A stretch of 64,000 bases of DNA from Halorhabdus rudnickae. Lineage in GTDB: Archaea > Halobacteriota > Halobacteria > Halobacteriales > Haloarculaceae. This document shows, piece after piece, positions 1-8,354 of the stretch. Where the stretch lies: NCBI RefSeq assembly GCF_900880625.1, contig NZ_CAAHFB010000002.1, positions 62,001 through 126,000 on the forward strand, written 5' to 3'. The notes beneath the pieces are model-generated. The model made no database searches, was not told where the DNA came from, and saw only the letters and a list, made by a program, of their open reading frames with translations. Position 1 is the first letter of the stretch. The number at the start of each line of letters is the position of its first letter. The position numbers and the translations under genes were made by a program.

Positions 1-2
1 AC

Positions 3-554
3 GCGGAGCTAGTCACTGCGGTCACACTTTGGCGCCTCGAAGTAGACGAGATGGACGGTCTCGATACAAGATGGGACGTGCCGCTGGCGGCACTCAAGAA
101 TCTCCGGGGGAACAGAGATGAGGAACTGGGGCACTCGTTCGCGGTTCACGAACACCGCCGCGGCAACAGTGTGGAAAAGAACTCGAAACGACTCATTGAG
201 ACGTTCCAAGCAGCCAGCAACGGATATGATCGTTCCATTGATCCAGCAGACCAATGTGGACCATTAGATATCCCGATTAATGCCACCGACAACGGTGAAC
301 GTGGCGTCGATATTTCGCTCTCGCGACTTGACGATCCGACAGCTGGGGCACGCCGACAACGTCTCACTGACATCGCTAAGTTAAGAATTAGTCAAGAGAA
401 GAGGAGTTTCAAACCGCTTGTTTTGATGGTATCGGCCACTGAAACTCAACTGAAAGGAATAGACGGACTAGAGGACGTGACAAATGGCAAAGTTGAACCA
501 GAAGACGTCACTGCGAATGGTTCGCAGGTCGAATTTGTAGAGGTGAATCGATGA
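3..554 (+). CDS. Unknown protein, C-terminal part (runs off the left edge)
   Basis: The frame is open from base 3 to the stop at 552-554, so the gene enters from outside the window; the first internal ATG is at 51. I do not recognise the family. The visible part is hydrophilic and rich in Arg, Asp and Glu, with no clear motif. Its TGA overlaps the ATG of the SMC-like gene (ATGA at 551-554), so the two are translationally coupled and probably act together. A small partner just before an SMC ATPase resembles the order in Lamassu-type defence loci, but that is inference from position only. Confidence 0.6.
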   Translation, partial: AELVTAVTLWRLEVDEMDGLDTRWDVPLAALKNLRGNRDEELGHSFAVHEHRRGNSVEKNSKRLIETFQAASNGYDRSIDPADQCGPLDIPINATDNGERGVDISLSRLDDPTAGARRQRLTDIAKLRISQEKRSFKPLVLMVSATETQLKGIDGLEDVTNGKVEPEDVTANGSQVEFVEVNR

Positions 555-3544
555 CCGATGTCCCTGCGGAGCTGGGAGAGATTGGAGAAGTAACCCCAGT
601 CCACCCAACGAAAGACAGCGATGGCGAGCCAAAACGTGCTGAGAGCACGGACTCGCTGTACCGGATAGAACGGACTCGCGAAAAGGGGTTCGATGATGAG
701 GTGTTTTTCGTCCGGCTGCTGGGGAGTAGCGATCACGACTGGGAGGCGCTACTGGAGACCGACACCCGACAGCTCGAACTGGAGTTCTACGACGACGACA
801 CGCCGAACCAGTGGAATATTCAGCTATTTTGGGCTTACGAAGACGAGAGTGAGCCAGACGACAAGATTCGTCGCGAACTCGAAAAAGAGACGAAGTTCGC
901 AATCCGGCGGTGTGTTCCTCGCGAGTCGCTAGGGCAGTTCCTCCGCCCGTTGGAACGCAGCCGCAAGACGCTGTCCGAAGTAAATGCCGAGTTCGGGCGC
1001 GACACGCTTGTCGAGCGGGTAACAGGTAACGGTTTGGGATTCCTGTTCGATCAGAGTAGCAACCGCGACCAGAAGTTAAACCGACTACTGGAGATAGATG
1101 TAGATGATTCCGGTGGCGCTCGCGGCCGGTCGTCGCCGACGACCAATGACCGCCCACCAGCCGTCGAAACTGTCGAACTAGGAGACTTCCGAAAGGGCGC
1201 ATCCAGAAGGCACCTCGACACGTCACAGTTCACACTCCTGTACGGCCGTAACGGGACCGGAAAGACGAGTATCCTCGACGGGATCACGATGGGACTCGTC
1301 GGCCAGACCCGACGTGACGACGACCGTGTCTACTCCTACGACGGTCTGGGTGTCACACTGGAGGGCGATGACGAACCGCTGCCTACGGACTCGAAGTCGA
1401 TCAACGACAGAATTGCCGACTGGTTCGGATTCCGGCCGCAGGGGCGAGCGAGACGGCACGTCGAGTTCTACCGGGTCAACTACCACGAGGCCGGCGAGAC
1501 GACACGACTGCTTGAACCATCGACCGACTTGGAGATCGAGCGGGTATTCAAGAACTTTCTCTACGGCGAAGACCTCGCGTACGCCACGAAAGAGAAGGAC
1601 AAACTTCTAGACCTGCTTGATGGAAAGGTCAAAGATGCAAAAGAGAATATCGAGAAGTTCAAATCGGATCGAGAGGAGCTCATAGATCGACGAAACAAGG
1701 TGAAAGAAGCACTCTCAACGCTCGGAAGCGCCCGACGTGACCTTTCGCCGGCTGCATCTGCGCTCGTGGAGAACGACGATTCGAGAGACGGAGAAGAATG
1801 GAAAGACGAGGAGCCGCCACATGAACAGATCTCACGGTGGCGAGACTGGATGCGACGGTTCGGACGACTTGAGATGGCACTTGACGCCACGATATCAGAC
1901 TTGACCTGGGAAACTGCCCGCGACCTGCGGTCGGAGCTTCACAACGAGATTGACATCCTTGAGCAGGGCAAGAGAGACCTCAAGGATCTTCGGGAGCTGA
2001 AAGACGAACATCGCCGGGTCTTCGAAGTTTCGAAACACGTCAGGTCTGAAACGATGACAGAACTGCCGTTCTCGACGTTCTTCACGGGACTCCTCTTCGT
2101 CGCCAACGGAATCGGGCGCCAAGACGTACGTCGACTCGTCCGGGGAATCGGGGAAGCAAATCTCAAGGTCGACGAGATCGAGTCGGTACAGTCTGCCGAG
2201 TCTTGGTACGCGGCTGTCGAAGCGGCATTGCGCGAACGACACGAAGACTTAGAGGAGACTCGAAACCGACTGGCTGAACTCGGTGATCTGGAGGAACGTC
2301 GGCAAGAACTCCGTGAACAGATCCGTTCGGATACGGAAGAGTACCTCAAGATCACCAACGACGAAGACGTTCAACACTGCCCAGCCTGTTACGTCGAACA
2401 GTCTGCCGAGGACATCCGGACACGCAAGGAGCCCGAGCACACACACGACGCGGGCGGCGTTCCGGAGAATCTCATCGAGTCGCTAGAGAATATTGAGCAG
2501 GCACTGGAGGTAATCGAGAATTCCGACCTGAGGGCTATCGACGATGACATTCGTCGGTATGACGACAACCTGTGTGGCCTCGACGACATTTCGCAGCTGT
2601 TCGGTCTCGTGGCGGACGGTAAGGAGGAGTTTCTGTCCTCCGATGTGACTCTTGAGATGGTGGCGGGGGTCGCCAGGCTAGGACAGAGTCAGACTGTTCA
2701 CAATCGGTCAGCCGATGCAGTGCTATCGACGATGATGGAGAAGATCGAGGGCGACATCGAAGAGCAGACCTCAAAGATATGTGAATTCGATCCCAGCACA
2801 GAGGTATGGCGACAAATCGACGACTACGAGGACCGACTGTCAGCCGTTCAGCGGGGACTCGACGTACTAGATGATCAGTGGCCGGAAGAGCTGCTCGACA
2901 CCAGTCTCGCGGTCGATTCCGACCGTCGGATGCTCAAGTTCGCAGTTGAAGAGGCAGCGGATGGGGCCGTGTCGAAGCCTGCCTCGAAGTTGTCGACCGA
3001 AATCGACACAAAGACGGACGAGATCGACCGTCTGAAAGATCATATAGAGCAGCTGGAAGAGGCCCGCGATCACCTCAGAGGGACGTTCGAAGGTGTTGAG
3101 GAAAGTCTCGACGAGGTGCTCGGAGAGTACACAGAGATTGTCACGACACTGTTCAAAGTGTTCCAGCGACCCTACGAGTTCAAGCGCGTAGAACTTACCG
3201 ACGACAACGAGGAACTCCAAGTCATCCGGCGAGAAGGTGAGAAAGTGGCAGGAATCGATGAAATGAGTTCCGGCCAGCGGACGGCGCTCGTGCTGGCAAT
3301 CTTCGTCACGAATAATCTCGCTCACGACTCTGCGCCACCGCTGATGCTACTAGACGAGCCGTTCGCGCACTTAGACGAACTCAATACGCTGTCATTTTTC
3401 AATCTCGTGATTGAGCTTGCGGTCCGAGGAGACCGACAGATCATATTCTCTACCGCGAACGACAATCTCGCCTCGCTTCTAGAGCGCAAGGTTGGCGAGA
3501 CCGAGTCTTTCAAGCGGATCAATCTGGAGAGCCGTCCGAGTTAG
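551..3544 (+). CDS. SMC/Rad50-like ATPase with zinc hook
   Basis: A 997-residue ABC-type ATPase. Seen: Walker A GRNGTGKTS near residues 231-239, long charged coiled-coil stretches (about 330-640 and 760-860), a CPAC zinc-hook motif near 610, a signature-like SSGQR, and Walker B LLLDEPFAHLD near 935. Walker A is preceded by about 225 residues, whereas Rad50 and SMC proteins place it near residue 30, so there is an extra N-terminal domain of unknown role. Family knowledge: such proteins sense or bridge DNA ends, and occur in defence systems with a separate effector. Its start overlaps the upstream gene. Its 3' end overlaps the convergent gene at 3519-4091 by about 26 bp. The exact system cannot be named without the genes to the left. 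Confidence 0.85.
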   Translation: MTDVPAELGEIGEVTPVHPTKDSDGEPKRAESTDSLYRIERTREKGFDDEVFFVRLLGSSDHDWEALLETDTRQLELEFYDDDTPNQWNIQLFWAYEDESEPDDKIRRELEKETKFAIRRCVPRESLGQFLRPLERSRKTLSEVNAEFGRDTLVERVTGNGLGFLFDQSSNRDQKLNRLLEIDVDDSGGARGRSSPTTNDRPPAVETVELGDFRKGASRRHLDTSQFTLLYGRNGTGKTSILDGITMGLVGQTRRDDDRVYSYDGLGVTLEGDDEPLPTDSKSINDRIADWFGFRPQGRARRHVEFYRVNYHEAGETTRLLEPSTDLEIERVFKNFLYGEDLAYATKEKDKLLDLLDGKVKDAKENIEKFKSDREELIDRRNKVKEALSTLGSARRDLSPAASALVENDDSRDGEEWKDEEPPHEQISRWRDWMRRFGRLEMALDATISDLTWETARDLRSELHNEIDILEQGKRDLKDLRELKDEHRRVFEVSKHVRSETMTELPFSTFFTGLLFVANGIGRQDVRRLVRGIGEANLKVDEIESVQSAESWYAAVEAALRERHEDLEETRNRLAELGDLEERRQELREQIRSDTEEYLKITNDEDVQHCPACYVEQSAEDIRTRKEPEHTHDAGGVPENLIESLENIEQALEVIENSDLRAIDDDIRRYDDNLCGLDDISQLFGLVADGKEEFLSSDVTLEMVAGVARLGQSQTVHNRSADAVLSTMMEKIEGDIEEQTSKICEFDPSTEVWRQIDDYEDRLSAVQRGLDVLDDQWPEELLDTSLAVDSDRRMLKFAVEEAADGAVSKPASKLSTEIDTKTDEIDRLKDHIEQLEEARDHLRGTFEGVEESLDEVLGEYTEIVTTLFKVFQRPYEFKRVELTDDNEELQVIRREGEKVAGIDEMSSGQRTALVLAIFVTNNLAHDSAPPLMLLDEPFAHLDELNTLSFFNLVIELAVRGDRQIIFSTANDNLASLLERKVGETESFKRINLESRPS

Positions 3545-4091
3545 GTGTGGAGCCTCGCTGATAGCCAGCAGATTGCAGAAATTCACGAATATGCTCAACC
3601 CCCTGCTTCCCCTCAGAAGAGCTCGCGCCGAGTAGTTCTTCAACCACCTGCTCTCCATCCTCGCAGAGAGTGATTGATTCGCTGAAGAGAGTATCCTCAA
3701 GGGGATGTCGTCGCTCATCGACAAGGATCGGCTGCCGACCACCTTGGTACTGGTATCGATAGAGGGTGATCGTACGGACGGTATCATCGTCGACGAAGAA
3801 GCGTGTTTGTTCACGTTTGCTGGCGACTGCGAGCTTCCCGCTTTCGAGATCTTTAGCGAACTCTTCATAGTTGTGGAACTCAGCAGGAACCGGTCCATCG
3901 ATGACGTGGGTGATAATACCCGGCCAAGTGAAACCGTAGACACGTTCAAAGAAGTTGACAGCATTGTCGTCGGGAGGATCAAACATCAGGAGAAGATCAC
4001 CAAGCTGGAGTTCAGTACCGTCTACGCTGATATGCGACGAATAGGGATATGCTTCGCCGTCGTCAAGGACTTCAATGTCCGGCTTCGGCAT
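3519..4091 (-). CDS. Hypothetical acidic protein, 190 aa
   Basis: Family not recognised. It is soluble, with no signal peptide or membrane segment. It is convergent with the SMC-like ATPase and overlaps its end by about 26 bp, so it is not part of that operon. An AT-rich stretch upstream (4110-4230) separates it from the divergent DUF499 operon and can hold both promoters. Codon use and composition match the neighbouring haloarchaeal genes. It may belong to the defence island as a regulator or accessory protein, but only its location suggests this. Confidence 0.6.
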   Translation of the reverse strand: MPKPDIEVLDDGEAYPYSSHISVDGTELQLGDLLLMFDPPDDNAVNFFERVYGFTWPGIITHVIDGPVPAEFHNYEEFAKDLESGKLAVASKREQTRFFVDDDTVRTITLYRYQYQGGRQPILVDERRHPLEDTLFSESITLCEDGEQVVEELLGASSSEGKQGVEHIREFLQSAGYQRGSTPNSDGSPD

Positions 4092-4304
4092 ACTGTTCGT
4101 GTCTAAACGAAGCTACATAGAGCTGGCTAAAAGGCACATAAATTAGAGATGGGACGATACAGAGGGACAATACTACCGTTTATTCATAGGATGGTCATGG
4201 AAAAGTCATTTTAACATACCAAATCACTAAGTCAACTGTCTGTATACATCGTGATAAGCTACTGTGCGCGAAGCCCAGTGGACCGGACATTTCGTGATAC
4301 AATT

Positions 4305-4445
4305 ATGCCGATGATACGGGTACAGGACTGGACGAAAGAACAGCTAGAGGAGATCAAGGACGAAGAAGACCACACGTCCCTCGATTCAGTAATCAAGACG
4401 CTCCTTAAAGAACGCGCCAACGAAACCACATTTACCAACGAATGA
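4305..4445 (+). CDS. Small RHH/VapB-like protein (DUF7557-like)
   Basis: About 46 residues, with a motif of the type IRV..WTKEQLEEIK....SLDSVIKTLL, typical of small haloarchaeal proteins that resemble ribbon-helix-helix antitoxin N-termini. The family name is from memory. Homologues normally start at Met-Pro-Met-Ile-Arg, so I chose the ATG at 4305. A GTG at 4251 in the same frame is possible because a TATA-like stretch at about 4210-4219 would suit a leaderless start there. The stop overlaps the DUF499 ATG (ATGA, 4442-4445), so it is coupled to the defence operon and is a candidate autoregulator of it. Confidence 0.6.
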   Translation: MPMIRVQDWTKEQLEEIKDEEDHTSLDSVIKTLLKERANETTFTNE

Positions 4446-7400
4446 GCGATACGCCCACAACCACTGGCACGACGAATCGGACGCCGAGTATTTTCGACAC
4501 CTGTGAACCTCGTCAGGACGTTCTCACCGGAGAACTTGCCGAGGACCAATTCGCAGCCAGTCTCGCGGACGTCGCCCACAGCGACGACGCTCCTGATGTC
4601 TACGCTGACCCTCGGCTCTTCTTCGAGAAAACCTACCCCACTAGCGGTCTACAGGAGCTTCTCACACGTCTCGCAACCCGTTTCATCGGCGCGCATAACG
4701 ACGACTATACCGGCACCAACGGGATTCTCCGGCTCGATACCAGCTTCGGCGGCGGGAAAACCCACAACCAAATCGCCGCATATCACCTCGCAGAATCGCC
4801 GAGTGCCGTCCCCGATCTGTCTGACTTCATCCTCGACCAGGACATCGCTGACGAGTATACTGACGCCGCTGCACTCGGTCTCGACGTCAACTCGGCTGTC
4901 TTTGTGGGTACACACGTCGACGCCGAGGACGCCCGCTCGAACTACGACGACCCTGACGCCCCTGCGACGAAGACGATGTGGGGCGAAATGGCGTACCAGC
5001 TTTTCGGACGGGAAGGCTACGAGTTCCTGCGCGAAAACGACGAGAACCGAACGCCCCCGGGAACTACCAAACTCGAGCGTCTCTTCGAGCGGAACGACAA
5101 TCCGTCGCTCATCCTTATCGACGAGATCGCCGCATATCTCGAGCAAGCTGCCGCTGTCGAAATCGGAGATTCGACTCTCGCAAAGCAGACGAATACCTTC
5201 CTGATGTCGCTGCTGTCCGCGACACAGAACAACGACAAGGTTACTGTTGTCCTCAGTATCGCGGATACCGCCTTCGCCGACCAAGCCGAAGACGTCCGCG
5301 GTCTCGTCTCCGAGACCATCTCTGAGTTCAACAGTATCAGCGACCGTGTCGAGAGCTCCATCACACCGACGGAGGACAACGAAATTGCAGCTGTCCTACG
5401 ACACCGCTTGTTCGAGAGGGTCGCAGAAGATGGGCGCGATGCGACCGTAGATGCCTATATGTCCCTCTATACGGGTGATCGTGACTCCTTCCCCGATAGT
5501 GCGACAAACCCGGAGCATCGAGACCGCCTCGAAGACAGCTATCCGATTCATCCGACGGTCATCGATACACTCACAGAGGAACTGGATTCCCTCCCGTCGT
5601 TCCAGCGCACTCGTGGCGCGCTTAAACTCCTCTCTCGCGCCGTCTATCGCCTCTGGCAGCACCAGAGCGACTACCAAGAACGTCACTTCGTCCGTCTATT
5701 TGATATGCATCCCTCCGATGGGGACGTTCGTTCGACCCTTCTCCGACTATTCTCGTCGGTTGACATGGACTTCGAGGCCGCAATCAAAGCCGACATCTTC
5801 TCGGAAGATGGCACGGCAAACGCAGAGGAAGAGGACCGGAATTGGGTCAAGAACGGACACCCCCCACTCGGAACACATCTGACGACGGCAATCCTCTGGA
5901 AAAGCATCGTAAAGGGGGCCGACGGTCGCGGCACTACACGCCGGCCTCTTCGGCACGCGATTGCCAACACCGAGGTCGAGTTGGCGCACTACGACGATGC
6001 GCTGAATAACCTTCTTGGAGAGGGGCGCCGGTCTGCGTGTTTCTACCTGCACGGAGACAGCGGTGAGAAAATACAGTTCAAGTCAGAGCCGAACCTCACG
6101 AAACTCATCGATTCCGTCGTCGAACAGCTGCAAGACGGGCTCGCTCGCCGGCATCTCGAAGAAGCCCTCGACGAAGCGCTCGGTCAGGGTAGTCTGAGCG
6201 TGATTGTCGGTCCGGAGGAGCCGCACGAGATTCCGGATACAGCCGACGAAGCGCATCTGTGCGTGATGGACTTCGATACGGTCACCATCACGGACTACGA
6301 GACCGTCCCTGAGGCAATCCAAACGCTGTTCAAGAATACAGCATCGTCGAGCGGAGGGCAGAAGACGCCACGGGTGTTCAAGAACAACGTCGTCTTCCTC
6401 GCAGCGAGCGCGAACGACGTGACTGACGCAAAGCGGACCGCAGAGCGCGTTGCCGCCATCAAACACATCCAGAATAATCTCGACGACCAGTACGAACTCA
6501 ACACTGAACAGCAAGACAAGCTCGAAGAGCGTCTCCATAGCGCAAAGGGCACGCTCGATCAGGACATCAAAAAGGCGTATACGCATCTTTACTTCCCGAC
6601 CGAAAGTGGACTCGGCCATCGGAATGTTACCACCGACAGCACCATCCATCAGAGTGTCATCGAGAAGCTCGATGAAGCAGGTGCGATCATCCCCGAAGGA
6701 GAGGACGCCTACGGTGTTGATTGGTTTGAGGCGACGATCTGGAACGTCGGTTCGGCCTCAATGACGACGCGAGCGATAGAAGAACAGTTCGGGAAGCGTC
6801 AGGATGCAGAGATTCTCCTGTCACCGATTCCCCTGCGAAAGACGATCGCCCAGCTCGTCCGTGAAGACGGGTACGCATACTGGGACGAGGAACAGAAGAC
6901 CGGCTATTACACGCCTGAGACGACACTCACGTCGACCGATCACGAACTCGACGACGCGAAGAATCTGCACGCGGGCCTCAGCTATCAGGACGTGAAACTC
7001 TCTCAGTCGCACACACTCTATACCTCGCTCGATGAGCTGGTCGACGACGTCGGGAGTGAGATCGACTGGGAGGAACCCGACGAAGACGAAGAGCAAGAGG
7101 ACGAGACTACTGACGACGATGATGAGCCCACTGGCGGGGGTGGGGGCATTTCAGGTGGTGATGACGAGCCTGAACCGTTCAGTAAACTCATCGAAGTTCG
7201 CACCTCCGAGCCTGCACACGTCTCCCGAGCCCTTCAGGAAATGCGGGCTGACATCGCAGACGAACTTACCAGCGCTCGTGAGGAATACGGCGGACACCCT
7301 GACGAACTGACGCCTATCGTCGAATGCGTCTGGATTCATCTGGACGGGGCTGATGCGTGGAAAGGTACGTGGTTCACTGCGAACAAGCTCAGCAACTCAG

Positions 7401-7732
7401 ATGATTTCGCAGACGACACCACAATGGACTTCGATTATGAAGCCAACGACGGTGCTGAATCGAAATCGGAGTTCGAAGTCGATTTCGAAGGCAGCCCGGA
7501 CGTCTTCGCGAACCATCTCCGGTTCAATATGGAGCCAGAGGACCTCGCGAATCCGGATGGTGGTCGTACCGCAGAGGCCGAGTTTGCCATCGACTTCAAA
7601 AGGGATGACGACCGAATTTATGGGGAAATGTTCGATGCGCTCGACGAACTCCTCGCTGTCGACAACGCGTTCACCGTCACGATGCACACCCAGATCCGTG
7701 TGATCGAATCCAGCGAGGTCACCAAAGTATGA
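4442..7732 (+). CDS. DUF499 (COG1483) AAA+ ATPase
   Basis: A 1096-residue ATPase. Seen: Walker A SFGGGKTH near residues 100-107, Walker B LILIDEIAAYL near 223-233, then helical regions, and a low-complexity linker of Asp/Glu followed by Gly (about residues 880-905) before a C-terminal domain. Family knowledge: DUF499 proteins belong to COG1483, related to the PglY/BrxC ATPases of BREX, and recur beside DUF1156 methylases and SNF2 helicases in defence islands. Here it is the first large gene of a coupled operon; its stop overlaps the next start (ATGA at 7729-7732). It probably powers DNA surveillance or translocation in a restriction-like complex. Confidence 0.85.
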   Translation: MSDTPTTTGTTNRTPSIFDTCEPRQDVLTGELAEDQFAASLADVAHSDDAPDVYADPRLFFEKTYPTSGLQELLTRLATRFIGAHNDDYTGTNGILRLDTSFGGGKTHNQIAAYHLAESPSAVPDLSDFILDQDIADEYTDAAALGLDVNSAVFVGTHVDAEDARSNYDDPDAPATKTMWGEMAYQLFGREGYEFLRENDENRTPPGTTKLERLFERNDNPSLILIDEIAAYLEQAAAVEIGDSTLAKQTNTFLMSLLSATQNNDKVTVVLSIADTAFADQAEDVRGLVSETISEFNSISDRVESSITPTEDNEIAAVLRHRLFERVAEDGRDATVDAYMSLYTGDRDSFPDSATNPEHRDRLEDSYPIHPTVIDTLTEELDSLPSFQRTRGALKLLSRAVYRLWQHQSDYQERHFVRLFDMHPSDGDVRSTLLRLFSSVDMDFEAAIKADIFSEDGTANAEEEDRNWVKNGHPPLGTHLTTAILWKSIVKGADGRGTTRRPLRHAIANTEVELAHYDDALNNLLGEGRRSACFYLHGDSGEKIQFKSEPNLTKLIDSVVEQLQDGLARRHLEEALDEALGQGSLSVIVGPEEPHEIPDTADEAHLCVMDFDTVTITDYETVPEAIQTLFKNTASSSGGQKTPRVFKNNVVFLAASANDVTDAKRTAERVAAIKHIQNNLDDQYELNTEQQDKLEERLHSAKGTLDQDIKKAYTHLYFPTESGLGHRNVTTDSTIHQSVIEKLDEAGAIIPEGEDAYGVDWFEATIWNVGSASMTTRAIEEQFGKRQDAEILLSPIPLRKTIAQLVREDGYAYWDEEQKTGYYTPETTLTSTDHELDDAKNLHAGLSYQDVKLSQSHTLYTSLDELVDDVGSEIDWEEPDEDEEQEDETTDDDDEPTGGGGGISGGDDEPEPFSKLIEVRTSEPAHVSRALQEMRADIADELTSAREEYGGHPDELTPIVECVWIHLDGADAWKGTWFTANKLSNSDDFADDTTMDFDYEANDGAESKSEFEVDFEGSPDVFANHLRFNMEPEDLANPDGGRTAEAEFAIDFKRDDDRIYGEMFDALDELLAVDNAFTVTMHTQIRVIESSEVTKV

Positions 7733-8346
7733 GCCAGGGGATCGCTGAGGGGAATTCGTTCGCCTTTACCACTGGCGCGTACGGGAATCGACCGACGTTC
7801 GTGTTGACGCGTGATCGAGTCGATGACCAGCACGAAATCACGCTCTACGAGCTGGCGCCCCGTGATATCGCAACGGCTCGGCGAGAACGGTTCGAGAGAA
7901 CCCAAAAAGCAGTAAGCGTCCCAGTACACGAACTGGAAGAAGCCATTATCGGCGACCGTTCTCCGTCCGAGCTCCCCGGGGCAGATGACGCGGCATACGA
8001 CTGGGATGACTGGTGTGCGATTCGTATCGCGACGTTACGCGGTGGGGCGTTCAACGAGGTGAGCTTCCTCATCGAATCCACCTTCCGGGAGCTAAGTCTT
8101 GATCCTGAAACCGTCTGTACAGGAGAGCCAGCAAGCGTGAGTCTCCCCGAAGCTGCCGGTGTTCGGCTTTCGATCGCGTTCCGAGCGATGAAGCCGATGC
8201 GACGCCGGGATCGTCTCCGTGAAGTCGCAAAGGGAATCGATCAGATGAGCCTGGGCGAATGCTACTACTGGCACGCCAAGGCTCGCTCGCCGTCCTCACC
8301 CAACGGTACGAAAGCACTTCGCGTCCTACTTGCCGACCACATCTAA
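7729..8346 (+). CDS. DUF7680/DUF3780-like accessory protein of the DUF499 system
   Basis: 205 residues. The C-terminus has GECYYWHAK followed by KALRVLLAD, a pattern I associate from memory with the small DUF7680/DUF3780 proteins that sit between the DUF499 ATPase and the DUF1156 methylase. No enzymatic motif is visible. The ATG overlaps the DUF499 stop, and the methylase follows after 8 bp, so it is in the same transcript. Likely a structural or adaptor subunit. Family assignment is moderate; operon membership is clear. Confidence 0.65.
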   Translation: MSQGIAEGNSFAFTTGAYGNRPTFVLTRDRVDDQHEITLYELAPRDIATARRERFERTQKAVSVPVHELEEAIIGDRSPSELPGADDAAYDWDDWCAIRIATLRGGAFNEVSFLIESTFRELSLDPETVCTGEPASVSLPEAAGVRLSIAFRAMKPMRRRDRLREVAKGIDQMSLGECYYWHAKARSPSSPNGTKALRVLLADHI

Positions 8347-8354
8347 AGTTACCA

